A stretch of 64,000 nt of DNA from Okapia johnstoni (Eukaryota > Chordata > Mammalia > Artiodactyla > Giraffidae), in assembly GCA_024291935.2 (NCBI GenBank), contig CM044312.1:1718501-1782500 (forward strand), written 5' to 3'. The notes under the pieces were generated by a model. It was given only the letters and a program-made list of their open reading frames with translations, had not been told where the DNA came from and searched no databases. Numbering within the stretch: position 1 is the first letter of the stretch; each line of letters opens with the position of its first letter. Positions 10,640 to 21,000 of this stretch are shown in pieces. The position numbers and the translations under genes were made by a program.

Positions 10640-11497
10640 ACATGCTCAGAGAGAGAGAGGTGTGCTCCCCTACACAGGAGATGATCAGAGAGAGAGAAGG
10701 TGCCCCCCACAGGAGATGCTCAGAGAGAGAGAGGTGTGCCCCCCACAGAAGATGCTCAGAGAGAGAGAAGTGTGCTCCCACAGGAGATGCTCAGAGAGAG
10801 CAGTGTGCCCGCCACAGGAGATGATCAGAGAGAGAGAAGGTGCCCCCCACAGGAGATGCTCAGAGAGAGAGAGGTATGCCCCCCACAGGAGATGATCTGA
10901 GAGAGAGAAGGTGCCCCCCACAGGAGATGATCAGAGAGAGAGAAGGTGCCCCCCACAGGAGATGCTCAGAGAGAGAGAGGTGTGCCCCCCACAGAAGATG
11001 CTCAGAGAGAGAGAAGGTGCCCCCCACAGGAGATGCTCAGAGAGAGAGAGGTGTGCCCCCCACAGGAGATGATCTGAGAGAGAGAAGGTGCCCCCCACAG
11101 GAGATGATCAGAGAGAGAGAAGGTGCCCCCCACAGGAGATGCTCAGAGAGAGAGAGGTGTGCCCCCCACAGGAGATGATCTGAGAGAGAGAAGGTGCCCC
11201 CCACAGGAGATGATCAGAGAGAGAGAAGGTGCCCCCCACAGGAGATGCTCAGAGAGAGAGAGGTGTGCCCCCCACAGAAGATGCTCAGAGAGAGAGAAGG
11301 TGTGCCCCCCACAGGAGATGATCAGAGAGAGAGAAGGTGCCCCCCACAGGAGATGCTCAGAGAGAGAGAGGTGTGCCCCCCACAGAAGATGCTCAGAGAG
11401 AGAGAAGTGTGCTCCCACAGGAGATGCTCAGAGAGAGAGAGGTGTGCCCCCCACAGGAGATGCTCTAGAGAGATAAGTGTGCCCCCCCCCCCCCCCT
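10640..11497. repeat. 24-copy 35/36-bp minisatellite with higher-order structure
   Basis: About 24 tandem units of 35-36 bp, each with a purine half (caggagatgctcagagag) and a half ending in a C6 run (ggtgtgccccccacagg or ggtgccccccacagg). Four main unit types can be told apart. A = gatgctcag...ggtgtg; A' = the same but followed by 'acagaag'; B = gatgatcag...aaggtg; C = gatgatctg...aaggtg. A fourth D type follows A'. C-B-A triplets recur three times. The B-A'-D block recurs four times (units starting about 10678, 10923, 11206 and 11313). Both strands are nearly stop-free, giving spurious open frames of 65-119 codons. The array closes with a C15 run at 11482-11496. Confidence 0.97.
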
Positions 11498-12369
11498 GGA
11501 TATCCCCCCTTGGAATGCGGCAGCTTGATTTGAGTGAACTGAAGTTTTATTGAGAGTTTTGATGTGATGCAATAAAAATGGTCGACTCCTTTGGTAATGA
11601 TGATGTTGAAATAGCTCTGTGTGCCAGGAATGGGGTTGGTGAAGATGAAGTTCCCACCCTCCGGGAGCCCGTGTTCTATGGCAGATCTCTCCTTGCATGC
11701 TGATTTCCAGACTGATTTCCTTTCTTCCAAATCAGAACTGTAGACCCTGGAGCTGAGGGCTGAATCTAGGATGGCGGGCCGACTGTGACGCTGACATTTC
11801 TTTTCTCAGTTAAATGCTGGCTGTCTTTCTGAGGAGGTGATGGAGGTGGTGAAGGCGAAGGCTGGGAGTTCGTCTGGGGGATGGGGGAGGTCAGATAAAC
11901 CTTCCTGCTTCTGGCACGTTCTCTGACTCCTCCAGCTTGAAATTGTCAAGATGCCCCGGTGCCAATGTTTGGGGTTGGATGCCTCGAAACCCGTCACTTC
12001 CTTTCTTCTCTCAGCACATGGCTGTGTGCCGGGGGCACCCACACCCCTGTACAGCTCGAACCCAAAGAGAATACAGATGAACATATGTTAACGTTTGTTT
12101 GCAGTGACAAGTGGAGTCAGGAAAGCGTGCAGCTGAGGGTGGCCAGGGCCTACTTAAGCTGGCCACTCAGGGAACGTCTTTCTGAAGAACTGACTGTTTT
12201 TTTAAATAAAAGTTTTTAATTTAAAGAAGTCAGAAGAAACAATTTTATCAGAAGTAACAGTGATTCATACCCTTGATATATACAGAGTGTCTTAAAATCA
12301 GAGAGAGAAACTTTCCAAATTAGAAAGCCACCAAACCGCAGTGTTTGAAAGGGGAGCGATGAATGAAGT

Positions 12370-12620
12370 TCAGGGCCGCCCCGCGCCGTGGGGCAAGGAC
12401 TGAGGTTGCCTGAACAGAGCCCCTGTTTTCAGGGACACGGCCCTCAAGTCGAGTGCTGGTCCCGTGAACGTTCCAGAAGAGGCGACCCGGACGCTGGCTC
12501 CGGGGGACGGGAGCCTCAGCTGTGAGGGCAGTCGCCGTCTCTCCCCGGTAGCAGGGTCTTCCTGCCCCCTGCGTCTCATGCCTGTCCGCAAGGTCCCGTT
12601 CCCACTGTCTGAAGAGTTTT
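12370..12620. promoter_or_regulatory. CpG-rich patch, possible CpG island
   Basis: CpG dinucleotides are much denser than in the surrounding sequence (for example 'gggccgccccgcgccg' near 12373 and 'gaggcgacccggacgc' near 12479). I see no repeat that explains it and no identifiable exon. A regulatory role is an inference from composition only. Confidence 0.3.
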
Positions 12621-14432
12621 CTCTTCCTCTGTGCTTCCCAGTTAAATCCTGCCTGGAGGAGCAGGGGTTTAGGACTGACCCTCACATCAGCGTCTCTAAA
12701 GGTTAACTGCATCCTGGCTTCCGTCAGTAGCCGTTTGTGGCTTGGATGTTGTTTTATCCGAGTCATTCTTAAACCCAGCTGTATTTCCTGCCTCCACTGC
12801 TCTCCACGGCAGTGAGATAGATTGGTGGGTCACCTGTTAGGGTCCGGAGCCCGCCAGAGGGAGGTGCCCTGACAGCAGCCCCGTCTTTTTAAGATAAGGA
12901 GGGGACGGGAGAAGAGAGAGCTGGGTGTGGAGATGCTCCGTGAACTTGGGGGGCATGAATGCCCCATTTTCCGGGACAAACAGGTATGTCTGGACCAACC
13001 TGGCTGGTTCCTTCTTCCCAGTTCTGATCAATCATCCTGAAAGCCTCTCAGAATGACTAAGTTCCTGATGAATCTCCCACGGTGGCTGTGAATGTGAGTA
13101 ACGAGATCGAGGCTATGTAGCTGCCCACCCCTGTGGAGTGTGAGAGGGAATCAGGACTCCACAGGAGGTGGGGCTGGGCAGAGTTCCTGCCCGGGACCCT
13201 CACCGTCACTGTCGCAGGATGACTGAGGTAGTACAGGCTCATGGTCACCGTGAGATGACCAGTAAATCTCTCCATCTCGTAATAGATATCAGCATAAAGC
13301 CTTCATCCGAAGCGTGGGGGAGTTTACGGGGCAACCACTGGAATGGACACGTGTGGGGGGCGTTCCCTTGACCTTTGAGCCAGCCCCCTTCTCTGCGGCC
13401 CTCACCTGTGCAGGCGCACTGGATGCAGACGTGTTTGTCTGATGTGCTCCGGCCACCCCAGCCCCGGGGGTAGGATGAGGGTGGACGCTGGCCTGGGCTC
13501 CGCCATCGGGTTCTCCAGGAGATCTGAAGTTGGAGTCCCCCTGCCCCTTAACCAGTCAGCCATCTGCTTCCGTCTGGACGCGTGGGAGGTTCTCCCGAGC
13601 TGTAGGGTAGCTGAGAAGAGAAGGTCCGAGAAAGACAGGAGATGAGACAGAGGGTGGGGACGGGACCAGAGCAGGTGTGTGGCTGCGTTTCCTTTCTGCC
13701 ACGGTTTCTGCATCTGCCAGCGCCATGGGAAAGCACGCTGCTTGGACGGAACCTGTACTTTCCATAAGAAAGGCTTTGCGCTGGCTAGAGAGTGTCTTAC
13801 CTGTGGACGCGTTCGATTAGTTTTCCCCTGCAAGGACAGCCCACCAGCTTCGGCTGGGCTTAATGTTTTCCTGTCTTCTAATGGACAGTAATTGGCATGG
13901 ATTTATTATCTGAATTACCCCTTCCTTCAGCATATCACTCAGAAAAATGGGGTCATAAAACGAGACGCCCCCATCAGAAAGCGCCTGTGAGGAGCAGGTG
14001 AGGGGGACAGCCAGATTCCCGGGCCCAGCACTCTCCTCGTAGAGTGGAAAGGGATTCTTCAGATTTGGAAAATTTATGATATTATAAATGGGATTTAATA
14101 TCTTTCTTTACCCAATTTAGCAAAAATTGTTAGAAAAAAAAAACCACATCTGATTTTATAGGCCATTTCAGATGTAGGTGCCTCTGAAGGTGAATAGATC
14201 CCGGGCAGGGCCGCCTGCAGAGCTGGCCTTGGACCTTCCTCCTGTGCTGGCCAGGTCACCCTGGGCACCTCTCTCCCTCCCCTGGCCTGCATCTCCGAGA
14301 GCCCACCAGGCCTGGGTTCAGGTCCGCCCCAGCTCTCGTGTCCACACCCCCCACCCCCCGACAGCTGTCCCTTGCGAGGCTGGGGCGGACCCGGTGCCCC
14401 CATCTCCTGCAACTCTAGCTTCTTGAGCACCG

Positions 14433-14452
14433 CCCCCCCCCCCCCCCCCCCC
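14433..14452. repeat. C20 homopolymer
   Basis: An uninterrupted run of 20 C in a GC-rich neighbourhood; the other strand is G20, able to form a G-quadruplex. Length may be unreliable in the assembly. Confidence 0.95.
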
Positions 14453-14527
14453 AATTCCTGGTGCTGGAGGAAAAGACCTGAAGCGTCACAGGTATTTTCC
14501 TGTGAAACAGCAGTAAATGTTACCTGG

Positions 14528-14739
14528 GTTGGCCTTCCCTGATGGCTCAGATGGTAAAGAATCCACCTGCCAATGCAGAAGACGTGGGTTCTATCCTTGC
14601 GTCAGGAAGATCCCCTGGAGGAGGGCATGGCAACCCACTCCAGTATTCTTGCCTGGAGAATCCCATGGACAGAGGAGCCTGATAGGCTAGTCCATGGAAT
14701 TGCAAAGAGTCGGATACGACTGAGCACATGCATACGCAA
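14528..14739 (+). mobile_element. Bov-tA SINE
   Basis: Forward Bov-tA with head 'ccttccctgatggctcagatg' near 14534, body 'actccagtattcttgcctgg' at 14638 and 3' motif 'gagtcggatacgactgagcac' near 14707. The flanks 'gttacctgg' (14519-14527) and 'gttaccctgg' (14740-14749) look like a duplication that has since gained or lost one base. Confidence 0.93.
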
Positions 14740-14749
14740 GTTACCCTGG

Positions 14750-15124
14750 TTTTTCGGGCTGTGTGGATGAGTGTGGATGAAGTATGTGCTTCGTTGGTGG
14801 TTAACCCCAGGGACCTGACAGTTTGATGATGGGAGCTCCCATCTCTGGGAGCCTGCCGTCTGGGGAGATGGAATGCAATGTCCTGATCAAGGCGCTGTAT
14901 GGAGGAGTTGGGGCCACCCGGTAGAGACCCTGTGATGCGGCTCCCAGTGGCCCGGGGTGGGGTGGAGTCGGCTAGAACAAAGGGGAAGCGAGGCCACCAG
15001 GACTCAGAGCTGAGTGAGCTTGTGAGGTGGGCTCGGGGTTTCAGGGTGGGCGTAGCGCTCAGTCCCCTCGCCCTAAAGGACCACCTTCCCAGACATGTGG
15101 CTGTGCGACTGGTCCAGCTCATGA
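14750..15124. other. Unassigned unique sequence
   Basis: Short unique stretch between two SINEs. The long antisense open frame that crosses it (14547-15548) consists mainly of SINE sequence and is not a gene. Confidence 0.5.
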
Positions 15125-15134
15125 CTGGTGCTGG

Positions 15135-15603
15135 ACTTCCTGGGCGGCACAGCAATAAAGAACTGCCTGCTAGTGCGGGAGATGTAGGTTCCATCCCTGG
15201 GTTGGGAAGATCCCCTGGAGAAGGGTATGGCCACCCACTCCAGTATTCTTGCCTGGAGAACCCCATGGGCAGAGGAGCCTGGGGGGTTAAGTCCATGGGG
15301 TTATAGAGAATTGGACAAGACTGAGCGAGTACTCTTGCCTGGAAAATCCCATGGATGGAGGAGCCTGGTAGGCTGCAGTCCATGGGGTCGCTCAGAGTCG
15401 GACACGACTGAGCGACTTCACTTTCCCTTTTCCCTTTCATGCATTGGAGAAGGAAATGGCAACCCATTCCGGTGTTCTTGCCTGGAGAATCCCAGGGATG
15501 GGAGAGCCTGGTGGGCTGCCGTCTATGGGGTTGCACAGAGTCGGACACGACTGAAGCGACTTAGCAGCAGCAGCAGCAGAGCGACTAAACAACACCAGCA
15601 TGT
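15135..15603 (+). mobile_element. Bov-tA SINE carrying a nested Bov-A2
   Basis: Forward Bov-tA from 'acttcctgggcggcacag' (15135) to 'ggacaagactgagcga' (15328). Its last bases ('gactaaacaacacc') reappear only at 15582, after a Bov-A2 insertion. The whole composite is flanked by CTGGTGCTGG at 15125-15134 and 15604-15613, which shows the outer SINE arrived first. Confidence 0.88.
15329..15578 (+). mobile_element. Bov-A2 SINE nested inside Bov-tA
   Basis: Two Bov-A units in head-to-tail order: 'cttgcctggaaaatcccatgg' near 15333, linker 'cactttcccttttccctttc' near 15419, then the second unit from 'ggagaaggaaatggcaaccc' (15446), ending in a (CAG)n tail at about 15564-15578. GAGCGA lies on both sides (15323-15328 and 15579-15584), a short target-site duplication within the host SINE's tail. 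Confidence 0.85.
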
Positions 15604-15613
15604 CTGGTGCTGG

Positions 15614-17294
15614 GTCTCCATTTTCAGTGGTATAGTTCCTGATGGGCAGCCAATCTGGCTGTGTCCTGGGCTGGGCAAGGCCCACCTGGCCAGCTCTCCG
15701 TCTCCCTGCGGGATGCAGCCCGCTGCCCACTGGGACCCTCCATGCCACCCACTAAGGCGGCCCTCCCTGGACCCATGCATCCACCCATGGCTTCGACCCT
15801 AGAGGCGGGACTTGGCCTTCACGGCCCTTTTGGTCCAATCAGAGAAATGACAGCCTAATTATTTTCAGGAGTACTTTATTTTATCTAAGCTGCCAAGATG
15901 AAAAATGATAAAACCGGTGCTTGAACACACACCTGTGACCAAGACACGCTGCCTCCACAGTCACCTGTTTACATTTTACTGCAGTTCCCGGACGGATCCT
16001 AGACATAGATGCTGTCACTTTTGGCTCTTCTGCAAGGAGGAAAAGTCACATGATCCAGGAAACGTCGTGTCCTGCTGGGCACCTGCTTGATTTTATCCCC
16101 AGGTTTAGTGATCACAGGGAGAACTTTGATCATCAAGGGAACAGGTTGTGAAGAATTTGACTGCTTTAATGAGATAACCATCACGCCAAGGTTTTGTCTT
16201 CTTCTTCTGTGCTCTTTAGAATTCTCTCCTTCCCTCCCTCCCTCTTTCCTTCCCTTCTTGCCTTCCCTGCTTCCTCTCCTCCCTCCTTCCATCGGTTGAC
16301 TTTGGCGTTGTCATTGCCTGTAACGCCTGCCCGCCGGGGTACGTGTCCTCACCAGCTCTGATACCACGGCTCATGCGTCAGGCAGCAGGCCAGCCTGGGT
16401 GAGATCAGCGTGAGAGGGAAGCCGGTGTTCTCGGTGCTCGAGTCCCCAGGTGTTGTATCAGTGTGGTCACAAAAGGATGCATGAGAATAGGCGGTGTTCC
16501 TTCTGCTCAATTTAACTTGCTTTACGGCACTGATTTTATAAGGGGTTGATGGTGGAAAGGCAAGGACTCAAGTGTATCTTTAAATCTAGAACTGAAGCAC
16601 TGGATTAAAAATTAATGTATGATCGGTACCAAAATACTCAGATAGCAGGGACAGCTTTAGATGAAAAAAGAAAAATCACTCAGATCTTACTATCTGTTAA
16701 TAATCATAATTAGCATCTTGGTTGAAAAACCCTTCCAGATTAATTTTTGGCCGTGAAAATAAACAGAGGTGCTCTCAAGGAAAGCAAAACTTGTTTTTTA
16801 CCAGGTATATTACTTTATAACCTTTCAAATATATCTTTTGAACATATGTTGAATTCAGTAAATACAGGTAATCATTATAGAAGTCTGCCAATCATTTCAT
16901 TGTGAGAATGTAATGGATTTACACTAATTTAACGGCATTGTTTTCATATTAGTTAATTTAATTATATAGTTTGTCTTTCAGTTTGTTTCCAGTTTCTGTT
17001 TTTGCAAATATGAGCAGCCTGAGGATGGGTAATCTTGAACGCTCCTGCTTGTCACTGCTGGGGTCAGTAGACTGAACACTTCGTGGAACATCCCTACTCT
17101 TCATCCGAGTCAGAGGTGCACACATTAAAAAATTGACATATGTTGTTGAATTTCCCCCAATTTTCACTTCTTCCATTAACATACAAGAATGCCTACTTCT
17201 TCAAATTCTTTCCCACTTTAGGCATTATTTTATAAAACGAAAATTTTATAGGAAGGTTTTAAATCACGAAATCAGTTTCTTTTTTCGCGCCTCT
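15614..17294. other. Unassigned unique sequence with a pyrimidine tract
   Basis: No mobile element recognised. A C/T-rich tract (CCCTCCCTTCC-like) occupies about 16219-16290. From 16500 the sequence becomes AT-rich. Confidence 0.45.
16219..16290 (+). repeat. Pyrimidine-rich (CCTT)n-like tract
   Basis: About 70 bases of nearly pure C/T with CCTT and CCCT words. Such polypurine-polypyrimidine tracts can form triplex DNA; length polymorphism is likely. Confidence 0.85.
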
Positions 17295-17640
17295 CTACAT
17301 TTTGTAATTTCTTGTTAAGTTGGTTATTTGTATGCTTCATGAAATTCGTTTCCGCTGAAATTGTTAAATTGTTGTCGTACAGTAGTTCTTCATATTTCCC
17401 TATCACCATTTTGGAATTTGTAAGATTTATTCTGGAGTCTCCTCTTTTTTATTCCTGATACGGGAAATTTGTATTTCCTGTTCTTCTTCCTACAATTTAT
17501 TGCTTTTACTTGTCATTCAAAAAGCAATTGGTTTTTCTCTGTGGCTAGTCAGATTTTAGTTTTATTTCAGCTCTTGCCTTTATCATGTTCTTCCTTCTGT
17601 TTCCTTTAGGTTTTATTTGATTCATACCCGTTGATCACCC
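17295..17640 (-). mobile_element. Old L1 ORF2 fragment, antisense
   Basis: Resembles the reverse complement of the L1 ORF2 region that precedes the conserved 'aaagaaccagct' block: 'tttgtaatttcttgttaagtt' near 17300, 'gtagttcttcatatttccct' near 17382, 'ggagtctcctcttttttattcctgatacgg' type near 17433, and 'cagctcttgcctttatcatg' near 17569. Strong divergence indicates an old L1M-type copy. Low-similarity match by eye only. Confidence 0.5.
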
Positions 17641-18231
17641 AAAGTAATTTGCTTTCTGATTATGTCGTAGTACAACTTTATAAGACATCCTCACTGTAAA
17701 ACGGTCGAAGGAAACACAAGTTCCCCTGAACCTGCTCTGCTCATGATGGCAGACATCAGCATTTGATAGTCAGGCTCATGTGATTTTAAGCAAGTGGAAT
17801 TATTCCATGCAGACTTCAGTTGTCTGACGTCACTTCTGTCGTCCCTCGCGTCCGTGTCCCGCTGGAGCCCCCTTTCGGTCCTCCCACGACAATGTTATTA
17901 AAAGCACGGTGTGTATAATTTCATACCGTTCTCCATGCGACTTGATAGTAATTAGCACATAGTTTGGCATATGTGCTTTGTTTTTCATTGTTTCATATAA
18001 ATTCATATGACATTTCCCTCTATCTTGATTTTAAAAATACTTATATATGTTTCATATAATGAATGCATGATAAATAATCAAATAATAAACGCAGTAATCC
18101 CTCCCGGCCCCTTGGTAGCGCTCCGTCCCGTTGTTTTTACTGGATTCTGTGCCGCCGCACCACTGTACCTACAGTCATTTTTACTTTGTTTTCAATTTTT
18201 TTGGCCACTGAAAACTTGCTTTTGTTTCTTA
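17641..18231. other. Unassigned unique sequence
   Basis: AT-rich non-coding stretch; nothing recognised. Confidence 0.45.
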
Positions 18232-18427
18232 GTTGCTAAGTCTTTGTGACCCTATGAATTGTAGCTCGCCAGGCTCCTCCATCCATGGATTTTCCAGGCA
18301 AGAATTCTGGAGTGGGTTGCCATTTCCTCCTCCAGGGGATCTTCCCTTCCCAGGGATCAAGCTGCGTCTCCTGCATCTTCTGCACTGCAGGTGGATTCTT
18401 TACCCACTGAGCCACCTGGGAAGCCCA
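18232..18427 (-). mobile_element. Bov-tA SINE
   Basis: Reverse Bov-tA. The Bov-A part 'ccaggctcctccatccatgg' sits near 18269 and 'ttctggagtgggttgccatt' near 18305. The complement of the tRNA-like head ends 'gagccacctgggaagccc' at 18409-18426. The first part of the family is missing at the left, so the copy is truncated. No clear target-site duplication. Confidence 0.92.
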
Positions 18428-19417
18428 GATCAAGAGCCAGCAAAGCTCCTGAAACCAGTTTGTCCTCATGGCGGAGAGGTAAGCACAGCAGATGAGCCAG
18501 GCTGTGGCCCCGAGTCTGGAGGAGCCGATACCCCGGCGGGGCTGGCCCAGCGCTGCTCTCCTCAGGCACCAGCCTCCTTGGGAAGGGGTGTGCTCTGCGG
18601 GGTCGAGAACTGGTCCTGAGGTGCTCTGGGTCGGCTGGCAGCCTGTCCTCAGCCTCCTTGTTTTGGAGAGGTTGGAAAGTTCAAGCTGTGTTTATGAGAC
18701 CCTCGGGCAGCTGGCTGTGGCCGTGTGACCAAGTCTGGGTGATGAAGGTTGCAGAAGTCAGAGTGTCCCCTGCCCAGGCTGATCCTGCCTTCCTGCTGGG
18801 ACAGCCACTGTCCTGGATGCAGAGACCTTCTACGCTGAGTCCTGCAGAGCCAGCTGGCCAGCCAGGGCCCTTGGGTGACGTCATGCCGTAGTCTTCCACC
18901 CAGTGACCGTGTCTGGATTGTGAAATGAGAGAAAAATAAGCTCCCATCTTACTTATCCCACCATTTTGGGTCTCCTTGGCCAGAATCATCAGAAATTTGA
19001 ACCTGTAGGTGGGTTTCTGCTGCTGCATAAAAATCCCCCAAATATGTGCATTGACTTAAGTGGTCAGGTGTGAAGGGCAGACTTTGTAGGCTGTAAATAT
19101 GGTGCCCTTGCTAGGTCTTGGGGAGACACATTACTGCTCATGATGGCCTGGTACCCAGGAGGCAGACTGTTTCCACAGAGCCTGTGACTCTGAGGAGAGC
19201 TGCCTCGGTGAGAGCTGGTGCTTCCTGTCTGCCCCCAGTGCTCAGGGAAGGACTGGCTGAAGTGCGAGGGTTTGGAAAGTGAGTGATCTGCTTGTTTTTT
19301 AAAAACTGCTTTGTCAACCTTTGAGAAAGGGAAGGTGGTTTTTAATTTTTCGTTGGTTTTGCAAGTTGCAGAAGTCTTCTTTCAGGCCGCGACTTGTTTA
19401 TGCTCTTCTGTCATGCT
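18428..19417. other. Unassigned unique sequence
   Basis: Moderately GC-rich at 18430-18900, otherwise mixed. Short open frames on both strands have no domain. Confidence 0.45.
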
Positions 19418-19432
19418 TCAGAGTCTCCCCAG

Positions 19433-20323
19433 GGAGCGGGGCTAAGATGGCGGAGGAATAGGACGGGGAGACCACTCTCTCCCCCACAAACTTATCGAAA
19501 GAACATCTGAACGCTGAGCAGTCTTCACAAAACTACTTCTGAACGCTGGCAGAGGACGTCAGGCATCCACAGAGACAGTGCATTATCTTCAGAAGGAGGG
19601 AACCTCTATCTCCCACCCTCCTCCTTCTCTTCTCAACTTCAATTCTGTGAATCTCTGAGGGTGTTCTGGGCACCGGAGAACACTTCAGGAACAGAATACT
19701 GCCCAGATCTCTCTCTCCCCTCTTGATTCCTTCCTTTCTACTCATCCTCACCTCTATTGCCTCCCTCCCCCCTCTCTATGTATCTCTGTGAACCTCTCTG
19801 GGTATCCCTCACTGTGGAGAATCTTTTCACCATTAACCTAAAAGTTTTATTATTGATGCTGTATGGATGGAAAAGTCTTGAGGCCACTGCAAGAATAAGA
19901 CTGAAAGCCAGAGGAAACATTAATTAATAAGAGATCATCCAATAGCCTCCACATATACACTGAAACCAAGCTCCACCCAAGAGCCAATAAGTTCCAGAGC
20001 AAGACATACCACGCAAATTCTCCAGCAACGCAGGAACATAGCCCTGAGCATCAATATACAGGCTGCCCAGAGGCACACCAAATCCATAGACATCTCAAAA
20101 CTCAATACTGGACACTCCATTGCACTCTAGAGAGAAGAAATCCAGCTCCACCCACCAGAACACTGACACAAGCTCCCCCAACCAGGAAACCTTGACAAGC
20201 CACCCGTCCAACCCCACCCACAGTGAGGAACCTCCACAATAAAGAGGAACTTCAAACTACCAGAATACAGAAAGGCCACGCCTAACACAGCAATCTAATC
20301 AAGATGAAAAGGCAGAGAAATAC
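19433..20323 (+). mobile_element. Bovine-type L1 5' end only (5'-UTR plus ORF1 start)
   Basis: The insert starts with 'gctaagatggcggaggaata', the start of the ruminant L1 5'-UTR, with a YY1-like AAGATGGCGG at 19444-19453. It continues through about 860 bp of 5'-UTR to the ORF1 start codon at 20304, and breaks off after the first codons (MKRQRNT). Flanking sequences 19418-19432 and 20324-20338 are identical (TCAGAGTCTCCCCAG) and agree for five more bases after one mismatch, as a target-site duplication would. No poly-A and no ORF2 follow. L1 copies normally lose their 5' end, so retention of only the 5' end is unusual. Family identification is from memory of the consensus. Confidence 0.8.
19439..19460 (+). 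promoter_or_regulatory. YY1-like site in L1 5'-UTR
   Basis: AAGATGGCGG at 19444-19453 matches the YY1 core found at the start of mammalian L1 promoters, where YY1 helps position initiation. Binding here is an inference. Confidence 0.5.
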
Positions 20324-20399
20324 TCAGAGTCTCCCCAGTGAGCGCAGGGCTTCCTGGGGAGCCCCGTCCCATCTGTCCTGCTTGGAAGGTGCACGGCTT

Positions 20400-21000
20400 C
20401 TCAACTCTGTGGCTTGGTGATGTCTTCCGTTAGTTTTAGGGGTTCTGAGTCCTTATCTCTTCCAGCTGTCTTTCTCCTGCGTTGTTTCTCCCATTTCTTC
20501 TTGGAACTCCAACTCCAAGAAGAAATGTAGATAGTAGCGTTATGTTGGATCGCCTGATCTGTTCCACTCTCTCTCTCTTTTTCCTTTCTACGCTCTGGTT
20601 GGGAGACTTTCTTTTGATCCTGCTTCTGGTCTATGAATCTTTCCTTCTATTAAATGCCATCTCCCGTTGAACCCGTCTTTGGAGTTCCTAATTTCAGTTA
20701 CTGTATTTTTCAGTTCTAACATTTCCATTTGGTCCTTTTTAACAGACATTAGTTCTCTGATGAGATTATCCCTTATTCATCATCTTCTCCATCATTTCCC
20801 TGAGCATATTCATGACCCTTGTAAGTTTCTTATCTGATAATTTCAGTATTCCCATCACATGTGGGTCACTTTCTGTTGACGTGTTTTTCCTTGATTTGGG
20901 GTCAAATGGCTCTGCCTCTTAATGTGTGAGTCACTGTTTTCCTGAATGTTGCATGTTGTGTGTGAATGACTGTAAAATCTGTGATGTCTTCTTGTCCCAG
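20400..21000 (-). mobile_element. Old L1 3' region, antisense
   Basis: The order 'cagttctaacatttccatttgg' near 20713, 'cttgtaagtttcttatctgataatttcag' type near 20818 and 'ttctgttgacgtgtttttccttgatttgggg' near 20871 is the reverse complement of the 3' part of L1M-type elements. Divergence is high. The right edge, where the sequence becomes GC-rich, is uncertain. Confidence 0.6.

Larger units (their letters stand above)
11500..14518. other. Long unique stretch, partly GC-rich
   Basis: About 3 kb with no recognised mobile element. It holds a CpG-rich patch near 12370-12620 and a C20 run at 14433-14452. Open frames up to 148 codons on the antisense strand (12320-12766) lack any recognisable domain. 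Confidence 0.45.

Noticed and set aside
10569..11553. Overlapping frames with repeats like RRCSERERCAPH, resembling a repeat protein; also a CRISPR-like appearance
   Set aside because: The units differ in length (35 and 36 bp), so the frame is not kept, and all frames are open. There are no unique spacers, and the host is a mammal.
14547..15548. 333-codon antisense open frame
   Set aside because: Largely translated antisense Bov-tA and Bov-A2 sequence (phrases such as GFSRQEYWSG recur at many SINEs in this window).
19433..20323. Host gene first exon with YY1-driven promoter
   Set aside because: The sequence matches the bovine L1 5'-UTR and is flanked by a target-site-like duplication, so a transposon origin explains it.
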